Assembly (NCBI GenBank): GCA_030248225.1
Contig: JASANE010016182.1
Coordinates: 1 to 64,000, forward strand
From: Trileptium ribeirensis
Lineage: Eukaryota > Nematoda > Enoplea > Enoplida > Thoracostomopsidae
Reading direction: 5' to 3'
Length of the DNA: 64,000 nt
This document shows, in pieces, positions 24,021-35,846 of this stretch. Position 1 is the first letter of the stretch, and every line of letters starts with the position of its first letter. The position numbers and the translations under genes are program-made. The notes beneath the pieces are model-generated. The model saw only the letters and a program-made list of their open reading frames with translations. It did no database searches and was not told where the DNA came from.

Positions 24021-24119
24021 TTTATACGCGCACATTCATCGTTTTTACGAACCTAAACTAACTTGACAAAAGAACAACCCAAGTGTATGCACCTAAAATG
24101 TCCTCACGCACTATATAAA
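24021..24119. promoter_or_regulatory. Divergent pair of TATAAAG boxes
   Basis: TATAAAGG occurs on the - strand at 24,026-24,019 and TATAAAGG on the + strand at 24,114-24,121, pointing away from each other and about 90 bp apart. The - strand box serves the 63-residue ORF. No convincing gene follows the + strand box; a TCATTC initiator-like sequence at 24,134 is slightly closer than usual. Confidence 0.35.
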
Positions 24120-24574
24120 GGTATGGCGTACGATCATTCGTAAACAGAAGGAGCACAACCGCCTTCATTCCTGTTACCTTAAAGCCAAGCTATATTACCG
24201 CACACGATAATGTTTTTCACCGTGCCTGCACGGATATAGTACAATTGGACACATCTACTATCCGTTTATAAAATACATCTATGTGAAGTAGAACCCTCAC
24301 TATTTATAACTGAAAATAGGACCCGGTCATTTAAGCTAACTTTTTATCTCATAGAAAATAAGACAAAACCTGCTGAATGAAAAACAAACTTAGGATTGGT
24401 GATGGTCGTAGCGGCAACATAAATCTATATAAATCGTCATTTAGTACGCCACTAGCAACACAAACGTACCATTACGCGACTAGTGTAATGAACAGCGCTA
24501 CACATATATTGGAAGGCCGGTGGCACAGAGCAGTTAAACACGTGAAGTGTAGAAGTGTTTGAACGATTCTTCTT

Positions 24575-26310
24575 TAAATATTGCTCGTATCCAATTCACA
24601 ATCTTAGTGAATAGCGCTGACTAAATGTTACTCGTACATAATGTTTTCCAATTCACAGTTTTGCTGAGTACCACTGAGTAGATTTTGCTTGTAATGTTTG
24701 TCAGTTCACCTTTTCCTGTTGAATCGCGCTGAGTAAATATTGCTCATAATGTTTTCCACTTCGCAGTCCTGGTGACTAGCACTGAGTGTCACTCGAAATG
24801 TTTTCCAAATCACAAACCTTGTGAATAGCACCGAGTAAATATTGCTCGTAACGCTTTTCAATTCTCTATCCTGATGAATAGCAATGAGTAAATATTGGTC
24901 CTAATGTTTTCCACTTTGCAGTCGTGGTGAATAGCGCTAGAGTAAATGTAGTTCGTATATTATGTTTTTAATTCACAATCCTGATGAACAGGACTGAGCA
25001 AACGTGCTCACACTGTCTTCCAATTCTTTTTCCTGGTGAATAGCACTGACTAAATTTTGCTCGGATATAATGTGTTTCCATTCACAATGCGGGTGCATAG
25101 CAATGAGTAAATTTTGCTCGTATTTAATGTTTTCCATTTCACAGTCCACGTGAATAGCATTGAATAAATTTTGCTAGTATATGTTTTCCAGTTCACAGTT
25201 CAGATGAATAGCACGGTGTAAAAGTTGCTCGTATACAATGTTTTCCAGTTCACAAACTTTGTGAATTGCACTAAGGACGTAATGTTTTCCACTTCGCAGT
25301 CCTGGTGAATAACACTGAGTAAGTATCGGTCGTAATGCTTTCCAATTCACAATCCTTGTGAATTGCACTAAGTATATATTGCTCGTAACATTTTCCAATT
25401 CTTTATCCTGATGAATAGAAGTGGGTTAATATTAGCGGTATTATTTTCCAATTCTCTATAGTGATGAATAGCTCTGAATAAATATAGCTTGTAATGCTTT
25501 CCACTTGACAGTCCTGGTGAATAACACTGAGTAAATGTTGCTCGCATATAATCCTTTCCAATTGACAATCCTTGTGAATAGCACTAAGTATATATTGCCC
25601 ATAATGTTTTCCAATTCATAATCCTGATGAACAGTACTGAGTAAATGTTACACTTATATCATTTTCCAATTTATAATTCAGGTGAATAGCACTCACTAAA
25701 TGTTGCTCGTATTTAATGTTTCCAGTTCACAATTCTGGTGAATGGCACTGAAAATGTTGCTTCTGTATTATGTTTTCCATTTCATAATTCTTGTGAATAG
25801 CACTGAAGCAATATTGCTCGTACTGTATTCCAATTCTCTATCCTGGTGAATAGCACTGTGTAAATGTTGCTCGTATATGTTTTTCAATTTAGAATTCAGG
25901 TGAATAGCAGTCATTAAACGTAGATCGTATATAATAAAGCTTCCAATTCACAATCCCGATGAGTAGCACTGAGTAAATGTTGCTCCTATATAACGTTTTA
26001 CAATTTCCAATCTGAATGGCACTGTCTAAATATTGCTCACATATAATGATTTCGAAATCACAACTCTAGAGAATAGCACTCAGTAAATATTTACTGTAAT
26101 ATTTTCCAATTCTCTATCGCTGTGAATAATAGCACAGAGTAAATATTGCTCGTAAGGATTTCAAATTATGTATCTTGGTGGCTAGAATTGGGTAAAACTT
26201 GCTCGTATATAATGTCTTCCATTCCACATTCCTGGGGAATAGCACTAACTAAATATTATTTGTAATATTCTCCATTCCACAGTCTTGTTGAACAGCACTG
26301 AGTAAATATT
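24575..26310. repeat. Degenerate ~53 bp satellite, about 32 copies
   Basis: The unit is roughly TTTTCCAATTCACAATCCTG GTGAATAGCACTGAGTAAAT ATTGCTCGTAATG. The GTGAATAGCACTGAG core recurs every 50-58 bp from about 24,609 to 26,288. Copies are strongly diverged and vary in length. Each good copy contains an ATTCAC...GTGAAT dyad. No coding meaning. Confidence 0.9.
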
Positions 26311-27049
26311 TGGCTACGAAATTACACCTGCATCACCAAAAATATATATACTCACTATTTCAATTCAAATGGCTGTTTTTATATAGAAAGGCGCCAGCCC
26401 AGAATGTATTGCTAATCCAAATTAATGTTAAAATAATCACATCTTTCATTGGTGTCGATAGGGGCTATCCCCTTTTAAGAGTCGGCCCCCCAATTTACAT
26501 TTACCACCTCCCGAACGCTCCGCACCCAAGATCCCGCGGCGAAAAATTTTAGCAAAATTGGGGTAAAATTTGCAAAAATGGTGTGGAGGAGAGGCCTACC
26601 CCCTAACGACCGCCGGCAGGCTGCCCTCTTTAAGCCGATGGACGTTCGACATCCAAGGCTGACCTGAAATTCAGCTATTTGTTAGTTGAATAAATGTTGT
26701 TCTTAAGGCCCAGGTTGCTTTTGAGGACGGAAAGTTTCATTTCACCACATTTGTTTGTTGCCTGTTCAGTGAGCTACGTTCATCACGTTGCTTCCGTTTA
26801 CCGGCTGAAAATCTCCGTGTTCCACTCATTGGTCTTTGATTGCTATTTGCTATACTTCACAAAGTTTGTTTTACTTTTTATCGCATATGATCATGGGGAT
26901 ATTTTTTTTAGTTGGAACGAATATATATATTGGAAGCCATACAGTTATAACAAAACAAATAGAGTACATATTTATAAATACAAATAGATGTACCTTTAAC
27001 TACTTTTGACTATAATCAAGATAAATATTGCGACGCAGAATTGAATTTC
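26311..27049. other. Non-coding stretch with a GC-richer patch
   Basis: No gene seen. A GC-richer patch at about 26,470-26,660 includes GGACGTTCGACATCC, which resembles a Pol III B box, but no A box at the right distance was found. Confidence 0.35.
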
Positions 27050-27425
27050 TATTAATTCCATATTCCCAACAACCGTTAGGCCTATAGTGCGCTAAATTCG
27101 AGACATTGCTTAATTTTTGCACCTAATCTACAGCTTTATATAGAAAAGAAGGTTAACCCATTATTTTTGCATAAAAATGATAGTCAACAATTGCGCCTTT
27201 CTGTGCTTTTAACTATTTCTAAGCTGAATGTGTGGCAGCGACGGTCCAAATGAATTTCCATCATTCTTTTTCAAGTTATATGTTGTGGCGGTTAATATAT
27301 ATGTAGGTTTATTACATTGCTAGTCTTCCAGAGATATCTGTTTTTGTTTATTATTTTTGTTTTATACTAACATTAAAATAAAGTAGAATTGACGGTAGTT
27401 GAGAATTGGTCGACCTAGGCGCTTA
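27050..27425. repeat. Dispersed repeat family B, copy 3
   Basis: Collinear with 8390-8765; the end GACGGTAGTTGAGAATTGG TCGACCTAGGCG corresponds to GACAGTAGTTATGGATTCG TCGACCAAGGCG there. Confidence 0.6.
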
Positions 27426-29890
27426 GTATTTTAACGTAAAATGTTCAACACACTATAGTTAAGTACTGTATATCTGGCCGATTTTTTAAAAAAACATCGG
27501 AATGCTGTTTTCTCACTGATATATTATGGTGGTATCTAATACCTGTCACGATGGATATATGAATCTTAGGTGACGCTCATCCATTCAAACAACATAACGC
27601 AGCTTGCGGGCATGCTCAGCAATTCATGGTTGAAATCCACATTTTGCCAAATATTTTGTATTACCTACTGTAAAACCCAACGGTAAATGCAACACTATAA
27701 ACGTATTTTAAGGACAGTCGTTCAATTACCAAAAGAACTTGTATTATTTTGTTTGTTTAAGGCGTAACTTGAAGCGCTAATATCTGAAGTGAAAATTGAA
27801 TCAACTTTGTATTCATTAAATACGGAATTTGTGTGCAAATGTGTCTAAAAAAGTATTCCTATATACAGTAATTTTAATATTTTTAAAGAATGTAATACTA
27901 ATGTTATAGTGCCAAAAAAAATTAACAGTATTTTAAGTGTGCTCCAGTGTATATTTTTGCTCAAAAGTAAGGATTGTACAATATATAATTCCTAAATAAA
28001 GGTTTGAAAAAATTTAGAACAATCCTGCTGTAAAAAGTTTATTAAAGTTTTAATGCGTATTCCGCTATTGTAATTGGCGTGCGCTATATTCTGCCCGCAA
28101 TGTTCGCTTAATTCCGAACAAATATGCGTAATGTTGCTATACTTAATTGAAAGCGGTACAATATCAGCATAGAACTACACTCTGGCATATTGTTAGATGG
28201 GAATTCGCATACGGTCAAGCTGAGGTCTCGGGCGGTAGCTATGGTCATGGGGAAGGGTCAGGCTTCCGCCTCGCACTTGGGAAGTCATCCGCTCGGCGGG
28301 AGAGGAGGTCAAAAAGCGGAACCTTAGGCGCCGGGAGGTAGATGAGGTAGCGGCGCCTGCAACATGATGTACATTTGTAGTCCGCGTGAGTTCTAATCCA
28401 AATTGTTAATTTAGTAATAATGGGTATGCACGAAATTCCTAGCTCATAACGATTTTTAAGATTTTACGGAAAATTCAGCACAAATACATATCCATTTGCA
28501 TTAATGTAGCCCCAATACTTAAGGCGCCCAAGGGCTACACTCAAATTCGATATGCATATAACCAAACTATAGCCCTGGAACACAAATTTTAAAATTTTAT
28601 ATTGTTTTACACTCTCCTAAACTTAATAATTCCTAGAAACAATGAATTTCTTATTGCCATAAATGACCGAGGGTATAGGGTCCGTTACGGCCAAATTTGG
28701 TATGAATAATCTACAGCGTGCCATTTTTGACCCAGACATCCCTTCAACCAAAGTAGCCATATTTACACAGCCTTATTATGTTATTATTCAGCATACTGAC
28801 AAATTTTCAATCAGAAATAACAGATTTTTAAGTTGCGACTCATAATACATACAATATCTTACACATGTAAAATAAACAAACAGCCCGTTTACACAACCTC
28901 ATAGACATAGAGGAAAATGGTATACACATGCACAGACTACATATTATGTATACACATGTACATATAAACTAATACACAAAAGCTCAATGTACATCATACA
29001 CATGGTACAACAAACAAACAAAAAATATATGATGCAAGCTTCAAATTCCAACGGACATTTTCTCAACACAATTCCTATGAAATAAGCTTAAATGTATATA
29101 AAGCTCGGATGGGAGAATGAAAATAATCGTTAGGGTTAGCTGGGGAGTTTGCTTCGCGACACATTCAACGTGCACTAGAAATTAAGCATAAACATCGGAG
29201 AGTAAATCGCTACCCGGGTACCCCACACTAACTTTGGTAGTTCTCGTAAACCGCAGCATCAACTCATAATTACTGCACCCGCGACGTTCAAATTAGGTAC
29301 CCAAATCTTTATAAGACTTGTAGGTTAAGATGGATTTAAGATAATTGTTTCCATGCAGTACTGTGTGCTGACATACACACTAGAAGCTAAGGAAAATGAT
29401 GTGAAGAACCAAGTTCAAAGCCAACCAACGAAGCTTAAACGCTTTGTCCGGACTCAGTTATGCTGCGATAATATAACTAAAATAATATTAAACGAAAATG
29501 TTTCTTTTAAATACTGATATATTTCCAAGTAGTAAAGTTGACCATTACTTCTGGCAAGAGGGTTGAATTTGTCGATTTTAAATCCAATCTGTAACATTAA
29601 TAATACTGAAAAAAGCTTTTTAGAATCAGCGACTACGTTCCATTTCTCTTAAACATTCTTCACAACTTCACCAATCATAGAAATTATTAAATACACTATG
29701 AACTGGAGAAAACACGCTATCAAGCTATTCGCATAACCAATGAAACCAGAGTCTAATGCGTAATGTTCGACTCACATTGAGTAAAATTTTGATTCAAATT
29801 GCGCTGTAGTTAAGCTATAAGCTTGGAGTTAAAAAAGACCGTCTCAATAACCAAAATTTGACTCAACGTTTTGCTGTATATAAAGAATAA
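27426..29890. other. Non-coding stretch with an isolated GC-rich island
   Basis: No gene seen. The island at about 28,190-28,375 is GC-rich in AT-rich surroundings and ends in an inverted repeat, GGCGCC...GGCGCC (28,327-28,356). Its origin is unclear. Confidence 0.4.
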
Positions 29891-29899
29891 CGCGTATTT

Positions 29900-30075
29900 A
29901 AGCATGCCTTCTCATAGAGGTGCGGAGATAACCAACCTGAGGCGCGGCGCTTGTCCCTCCGCAGATCGGCTGATCTGCCCTGGCACGCTCAAGTTCGACC
30001 ATCCCGTCAAGGACCCGGTTACCGCCCCCAACCCCCACATGGGACTTCGGACCTCGAGCATGTATGGTATTTAGA
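29900..30075 (+). repeat. GC-rich dispersed repeat family C, copy 2
   Basis: Shares TTCGACC, GACCCGGTTACCGCC and GGGACTTCGGACCTC with the - strand of 11,105-11,285, in the same order. No coding frame of note. Confidence 0.55.
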
Positions 30076-30601
30076 CTTTTCATAAATACGTAACTGAATC
30101 TATAAAGGCAACATGTTTTGTCTTGGCATCATAGTTAGTGTATAGAAATTGTGAAAATTTAAAATATATTTTTTGTCTCACAGATTCATCCGTTTTCGAC
30201 CTTCGATAGTGGCACCCGACCTGTGAGAAGTTTGATCTTACACAAACCTATTTTAAATTGCTTCAACAAAGTTTAATATATTGGCAGCTATTTGAGCAGG
30301 TTGTTTCCAATGTTTTAGATTTTCGACAAACCGTTGTAATTGCAGATATCTAGTAGCAACTAGGTTAGTTTCAGGTTGGATGCATACATAAAAGTTGGAT
30401 TTTGCTGAGATATTGCATGAGTTCGTCGATTTCTTCTTACCCATTCCCGCATTTTCACCCCTAAGCTCTACAACTTATACTCTTATAGTTAAACACTATT
30501 TTCTCGATTTAATTTTTGCATTTTTTATAATGCAAACAATTAAATTGGTGAATACGCGGGACTCTCCTTATTCTACAAGTGTTCGCGATTCATATTGGGA
30601 G

Positions 30602-31339
30602 TAGTGTTGCGCAACGGCCGGTCTTAAAGTCAAACGGCCTGCCGTCAGACAGCTGACGGTCTCTGACATGCCGTCGGCTAACATCCGGTCGACGGCCTCA
30701 TGGCAGGCCAATGACTCAACCCTCAATGAGTTCAACGGCAGAGACACGACAAATGAATACCTAACTACCAAAAAGCTTCTCTTTACTACAATGCGAATTT
30801 AATATTGGTAAATGTTTCTACAGCATTTGTTCAAAAATCGATTTGCATATTAAGGTATCGCACGGTGTATTATAGCAAGTGTCGAATCCTAAGCCCAGGC
30901 AAACAATAGCAAGACCTAGCTGTATTTATTACTGGCGACGGCAGGCTTTGAGATATATCACTAATCAGTAACACATATTAGTCTATAAATAACATGTTTC
31001 ATATGTTTAAATGTGACAAGGCGGTACTAGACGATACTAAATTTTTGCATGTTGGTTATGTGATTATATACATAAAAATATGTAGTAATTTAATTTAATT
31101 CTCTTCTGTTGTACAGAAACGTATCAACCACGTCCAGTCGAGCAACGACCCAGAGCTGCGCGATGACTTTCACGAGCGTCACCGGCAGAAAATTAATGCC
31201 AGGCTGTTAACGGCCTGCGAACAGCTTTGCAGCCAGTAACGGCCGAAAATTTGTTAACGGCTGGAAATCTTCGGCCGGAGGTCGAGCGGAGGCCGTTCAA
31301 CGACAGGCTGACGGCTTTCACGGCCGTTGCTCAACACTA
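30602..31339. mobile_element. hAT-like non-autonomous element, copy 2
   Basis: TAGTGTTGCGCAACGGCCGG at the left and CGGCCGTTGCTCAACACTA at the right are inverted. The interior is collinear with 15,835-16,508 (TTTAATATTGGTAAATGTTTCT corresponds to TTTAATATTCGTCAATGCTTCT). The flanks show no target-site duplication. Divergence between copies suggests old insertions. Confidence 0.78.
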
Positions 31340-31869
31340 CCGATGTGTAACAGCTTTAGCAAACATCACTAATAGAAATTCGTTGTTATCCTTATTAGAA
31401 GGATTCCGTTGTCCAAATTAAAATTCCCGATGTTTAAGATAGGAACCGTACTTGGAGTTCGTGTGAACGATGTGTATGTCAATATATTGCGTGTTTCTAT
31501 TTCCCTAATCTTGCGTTTGGGTTAGATGTACATTACCTAAGTTAAGATGACAATTTTCCGATGACGCGGCGGAAAATAAATTCTAGGTAACAATCAAAAT
31601 TCCTAACACCCGAGTATCCCACTGCTGTAACTAGATTCTTGAGGTACTACCAGGGTACCCGATAGTGTCCATGCTTACTAGAAATACTACTGCGTCACTG
31701 ACGTTCCACACTGTCACAAGTCAAAACCAGACACAAAATCCATAAAGGACATATCGTGTGCTTTGATTATTCCATAGGCATTTATTATGTACAAGATTCG
31801 ATTCCTACTATATCCGAAAGTCATGCTGACGGGTTTGCCGAAATCCCAGGGGCTTTGAAGCAAATATAT
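31340..31869. other. Non-coding stretch
   Basis: No gene, element or array recognised. Confidence 0.4.
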
Positions 31870-32680
31870 AATTTTAATCGGGATTTGGGAAACGAGAATT
31901 GATGATCGGAAGTTTGGTAAATTAGGAAATCGGAAATTTGGGGATCGAGAATTAAGGAATCTGAGATTTGAGAATCTGGTACGTAGCAATCGGGAATGCC
32001 GGAAGCTGTAATATGGGATTCTAGAATTTGGACATCGCGAATTTGGAAACCGGCAACACAGAAATCGAGAATTTGGAAATTTGACAACCGTGAATTTGGA
32101 AATTGGTGATTTAGAAATGCTGGAACCAGGAATTTGAGAATCGGGAATTTTGGAGTTGGGAATTTGGGAATCACGAATTTGGAAATTAGGGAATCAGGAA
32201 CTTGGCAATCGGAAATGTGGATTCGGTAATTTAGGAATCGGAGATTTGGAGAACTGGAACGTGGGAATCGACCATTTGGGAGGCGAATTTGGAATTCGGG
32301 AAATTAGAAATAGGGAATCGGGAATTTGGGAATTAAAGATTTGGGAATGGAAAACTTGGAGGTCCGGAATTGAAAATATTGGATATAGGAGTCGATAATT
32401 TGGGAATCAGGAGTTGAGAATTAGGAATCGGAATTTGGTAATAATGCCGTTGGGAATAGGGAATCGAAATATCGCAATCGGGTTTTACGATATTGGAAGT
32501 TTGGAAATCGAGAACTGGCAATTTTAAATTGATAATTTCGGAATCCGAGTTGACAATTTGTGGGCCAGATTTTTGGGAATCTTGATTTTGGAGACCGGTA
32601 ATTTGTGGATCGGAAATTTGAAACTCGGTAATCTGGAGATTGGTGATTATGAATCACGGAATGGTTAATTTAGGATTCGA
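31870..32680. repeat. Degenerate GAATTTGG/GGGAATCGG minisatellite
   Basis: About 800 bp built from short units alternating GGGAATCGG and GAATTTGG with many variants, period about 14-22 bp. It leaves open frames on both strands (L-G-I-W-E type and I-P-N-F-R type), which are artefacts of the repeat. A remnant recurs at 33,985-34,100. Confidence 0.88.
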
Positions 32681-32787
32681 CGGTTTTACCATATCACACA
32701 TGATGAAGATATTGTTGGCTACAACTGCATGAAAAATACTGATATAGATACCTACGTGGTATAGGTACTGCTTTATCGATATATACA

Positions 32788-33998
32788 TTTTCAATATTAA
32801 ACTGAGAATGTTTATAGTCGCTACAAGTACAGTTGTAATGTAAAAAACCGTAATATTTAGTGACGATTTACGTACTCTTCTCCCCTATTAAAATAATCAA
32901 ATCGGTCATTCTACAAATATTTATCGAAAATGTGCCGAATTTGTTCGTATAGAATAATCTAGAGAAAATTGTAAAGATATATAGTCATAACAAGTTTTTA
33001 ATCTGAAAAAAGGATAGTCGGAAATAGTGAACCCGGAATTGGAGCTTCAGGAATTTCTAATTGAGAATTTTTGTGTTGGGATATGTTATTGTGTTTCAAT
33101 ATTAAACTGAGAACGTTTATAGTCGCTACAAGTACAGTTGTAATGTAAAAAACCGTAATATTTAGTGACGATTTACGTACTCTTCTCCCCTATTAAAATA
33201 ATCAAATCGGTCATTCTACAAATATTTATCGAAAATGTGCCGAATTTGTTCGTATAGAATAATCTAGAGAAAATTGTAAAGATATATAGTCATAACAAGT
33301 TTTTAATCTGAAAAAAGGATAGTCAGAAATAGTGAACCCGGAATTGGAGCTTCAGGAATTTCTAATTGAGATTTTTTGTGTTGGGATATGTTATTGTGTT
33401 TCAATATTAAACTGAGAATGTTTATAGTCGCTACAAGTACAGTTGTAATGTAAAAAACCGTAATATTTAGTGACAATTTACGTACTCTTCTCCACTATTA
33501 AAATAACCAAATCGGTCATTCTACAAATATTTATCGAAAATGTGCCGAATTTGTCCGAATAGAATAATCTAGAGAAAATTGTAAAGATATATAGTCATAA
33601 CAAGTTTTTAATCTGAAAAAAGGATAGTCGGAAATAGTGAACCCGGAATTGGAGCTTCAGGAATTTCTAATTGAGAATTTTTGTGTTGGGATATGTTATT
33701 GTGTTTCAATATTAAACTGAGAATGTTTATAGTCGCCACAAGTACAGTTGTAATGTAAAAAAACCGTAATATTTAGTGACGATTTACGTACTCTTCTCCA
33801 CTATTAAAATAACCAAATCGGTCATTCTACAAATATTTATCGAAAATGTGCCGAATTTGTCCGAATAGAATAATCTAGAGAAAATTGTAAAGATATATAG
33901 TCATAACAAGTTTTTAATCTGAAAAAAGGATAGTCAGAAATAGTGAACCCGGAATTGGAGCTTCAGGAATTTGTAATTGAAAATTTTTGTGTTGGGAG
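32788..33998. repeat. Tandem array, 4 copies of a 305 bp unit
   Basis: TTTCAATATTAAACTGAGAA starts at 32,788, 33,094, 33,399 and 33,704. Copies are almost identical. Each unit is about 245 bp of single-copy-type sequence plus a ~60 bp piece resembling the neighbouring minisatellite (CCCGGAATTGGAGC...GAATTTCTAATTGAGA). The array is embedded in the minisatellite, which resumes at 33,985-34,100. Confidence 0.95.
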
Positions 33999-34100
33999 TT
34001 TGGGAGTCGGGCAATCGGGAATGTGGAAATCGAGAATATTGAAATTATGAATTTGGGAATAGGGAATTTGGAAATTCACAAGTTCCCAAATTCCAACTCA

Positions 34101-35277
34101 ATAATAGTAATATCTTTGGCAAATTATTTTCTTCGATTCCCGGTACAAATTGGGAAGCGCAGCAGTTTGACTTTGACCGACGCATGGATTAAAAATCAAT
34201 GTCTCAGGACAGAGATTAGATAGAGCTCCTAAATCTATCTTTAATGAAACATAGCGTCCTCAACCGTTATACCAAACAATTATTCCGCAGCCAGCAATAC
34301 CAGCAATCACTTCATTTGTATGCCCATTGACAAATTTTTACGCGTCCGTCCGTCCGGCTAGCATTTTCTTCTCGGCAAGATATTTCAAAGGTTTTTTCAC
34401 TGACGCGCGACCTCATATGAGTTTCATCGATGCAACCCACACGTGGGGCATGATAGATCCCTAAAGAGGGCACCCCTCCATATATGTGATCTATGAAGAA
34501 TTTTACAGTTATTTCTCAGAATTTCTTTTATGTTCAACTATTCGACATCTAGCACTTTGCTAACCAACACTTTTTTGCCAGATCGTTGGACAATGAGAAA
34601 GATACAGTCCCAAAAACAAATTATAATTCTTTATAATATATAATTGATTTGAATGTAGCTGTTATTGATATCCTCTTTTTAGAACGATACTGTATCCTTA
34701 GGAACCCTCTTTGAACCAGATTTCATGGTCTTCAATCTAATGCTATATTTTGTTTTCCGCTATTATAATGGTTTTCCAGCATACTGAAAACGATAGAGTG
34801 TATTTATTTGAACGTATCTGCGACCGAAGAACTCTTTTTGAAATGTGTTATATCCTATAATGGGACCCAGCACCTTTGAACCATACACATGTTTATCCAT
34901 CCATCGTGATTGGTGCAGTAGTACTACTATAACATGCACACCCGGTGTTTTTGGACCCAAAAATCAGATTTAGCCTGGTTTTGAGATCATAACTCGATTT
35001 TGGGCTCTAAATTCGAAAAAATCGCAACATTAAGCTGAGAAGCATTACTTGCTGGATATTTTTGCTTAAATGCATATGTCTAGCTTAAAAATTACGGAGG
35101 AGAACCTTTTTGAATGGTCAAAAATACCCATTTTTTAATTTTAATATCGTCCAAGTGTAACAGGGCCGCTTCGGCCCTGTCACGAACATCCCAGGACTTT
35201 CGTATTCAAAGTCGTATCGGGAAGCATTGGCATATGGCTGTTCGTATAAAATTTCACTTGCGCCAGTTAACTGTTTT
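34101..35277. other. Non-coding stretch with a short GC hairpin
   Basis: No gene recognised. A hairpin CAGGGCCGCTTCGGCCCTG sits at about 35,160-35,178. Confidence 0.4.
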
Positions 35278-35625
35278 ATAAAATGTTGTATATAAAAATG
35301 TAATAAAACCATTTGCATAAAATGTTGTATACCATGTTATATAAAAATGTAATAAAACCATTTGCATAAAATGTTGTATATAAAAATGTAATAAAACCAT
35401 TTGCATAAAATGTTGTATACGGTGTTATATAAAAAATGTAATAAAACATTTACATAAAATGTTGTATACCGTGTTATATAAAAATGTAATAAAACCATTT
35501 GCATATTATGTTGTATACGGTGTTATATAAAAAATGTAATAAAACATTTACATAAAATGTTGTATACCGTTTTATCTATATACGTGTCATAAACCATTTG
35601 CATAAAAGTGTTATAAACCATTTAC
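35278..35625. repeat. AT-rich tandem array, ~7 copies of a 38-50 bp unit
   Basis: AAAACCATTTGCATAAAATG TTGTATACCGTGTTATATAA recurs with length variants of about 38 and 48-50 bp. Each unit contains TTATATAAAA, so the array supplies many TATA-like sequences just upstream of the ORF at 35,667. Confidence 0.88.
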
Positions 35626-35666
35626 GTTACTGCTGTGGACCGTTTTGTATTGTAATCTGGTAATCT

Positions 35667-35846
35667 ATGCAGTACGCCGTATTCTGTGTTGTAATTGCGA
35701 CTTTGTTGGGGACGAGTGTTACAATCAGACCAAATTATGAGGAAATGAGCCGCCTCAACCGACCTGTAAGACCGAAAATAGAGCCCCACGCCGAAGGAAA
35801 CTGGAAATTAGTCGAAAACCCAACTAACTGGCACTATGTGTTATAG
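35667..35846 (+). CDS. Candidate small secreted peptide, 59 residues
   Basis: ATG at 35,667, TAG at 35,844-35,846. Residues 1-17 form a signal peptide (MQYAVFCVVIATLLGTSV), with predicted cleavage around residues 16-20. The mature part is about 40 residues, rich in Pro, Arg, Asn and Glu in its first half (RPNYEEMSRLNRPVRPKIEP) and with two Trp and an aromatic end (NWHYVL); it has no cysteine and no dibasic processing site. It directly follows an AT-rich tandem array full of TATA-like motifs and opens a GC-richer block. I do not recognise a family; secreted peptide hormone, defence peptide or chance frame are all possible. The amphipathic layout and codon regularity favour a real gene, but no homology supports it. 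Confidence 0.5.
   Translation: MQYAVFCVVIATLLGTSVTIRPNYEEMSRLNRPVRPKIEPHAEGNWKLVENPTNWHYVL

Noticed and set aside
24575..26310. CRISPR-like array (regular dyad-bearing repeats)
   Set aside because: Units are continuous and diverged without unique spacers, and the context is a eukaryotic genome; it is a satellite.
28343..28350. TGAGGTAG, the seed of let-7 microRNA
   Set aside because: Only 8 bases match and they fall in the loop of a GGCGCC hairpin, not in a stem; the rest of let-7 is absent.
32150..32657. Overlapping frames on both strands rich in Gly-Asn-Leu-Glu or Ile-Pro-Asn
   Set aside because: Artefacts of the GAATTTGG minisatellite, which lacks stops in some frames.
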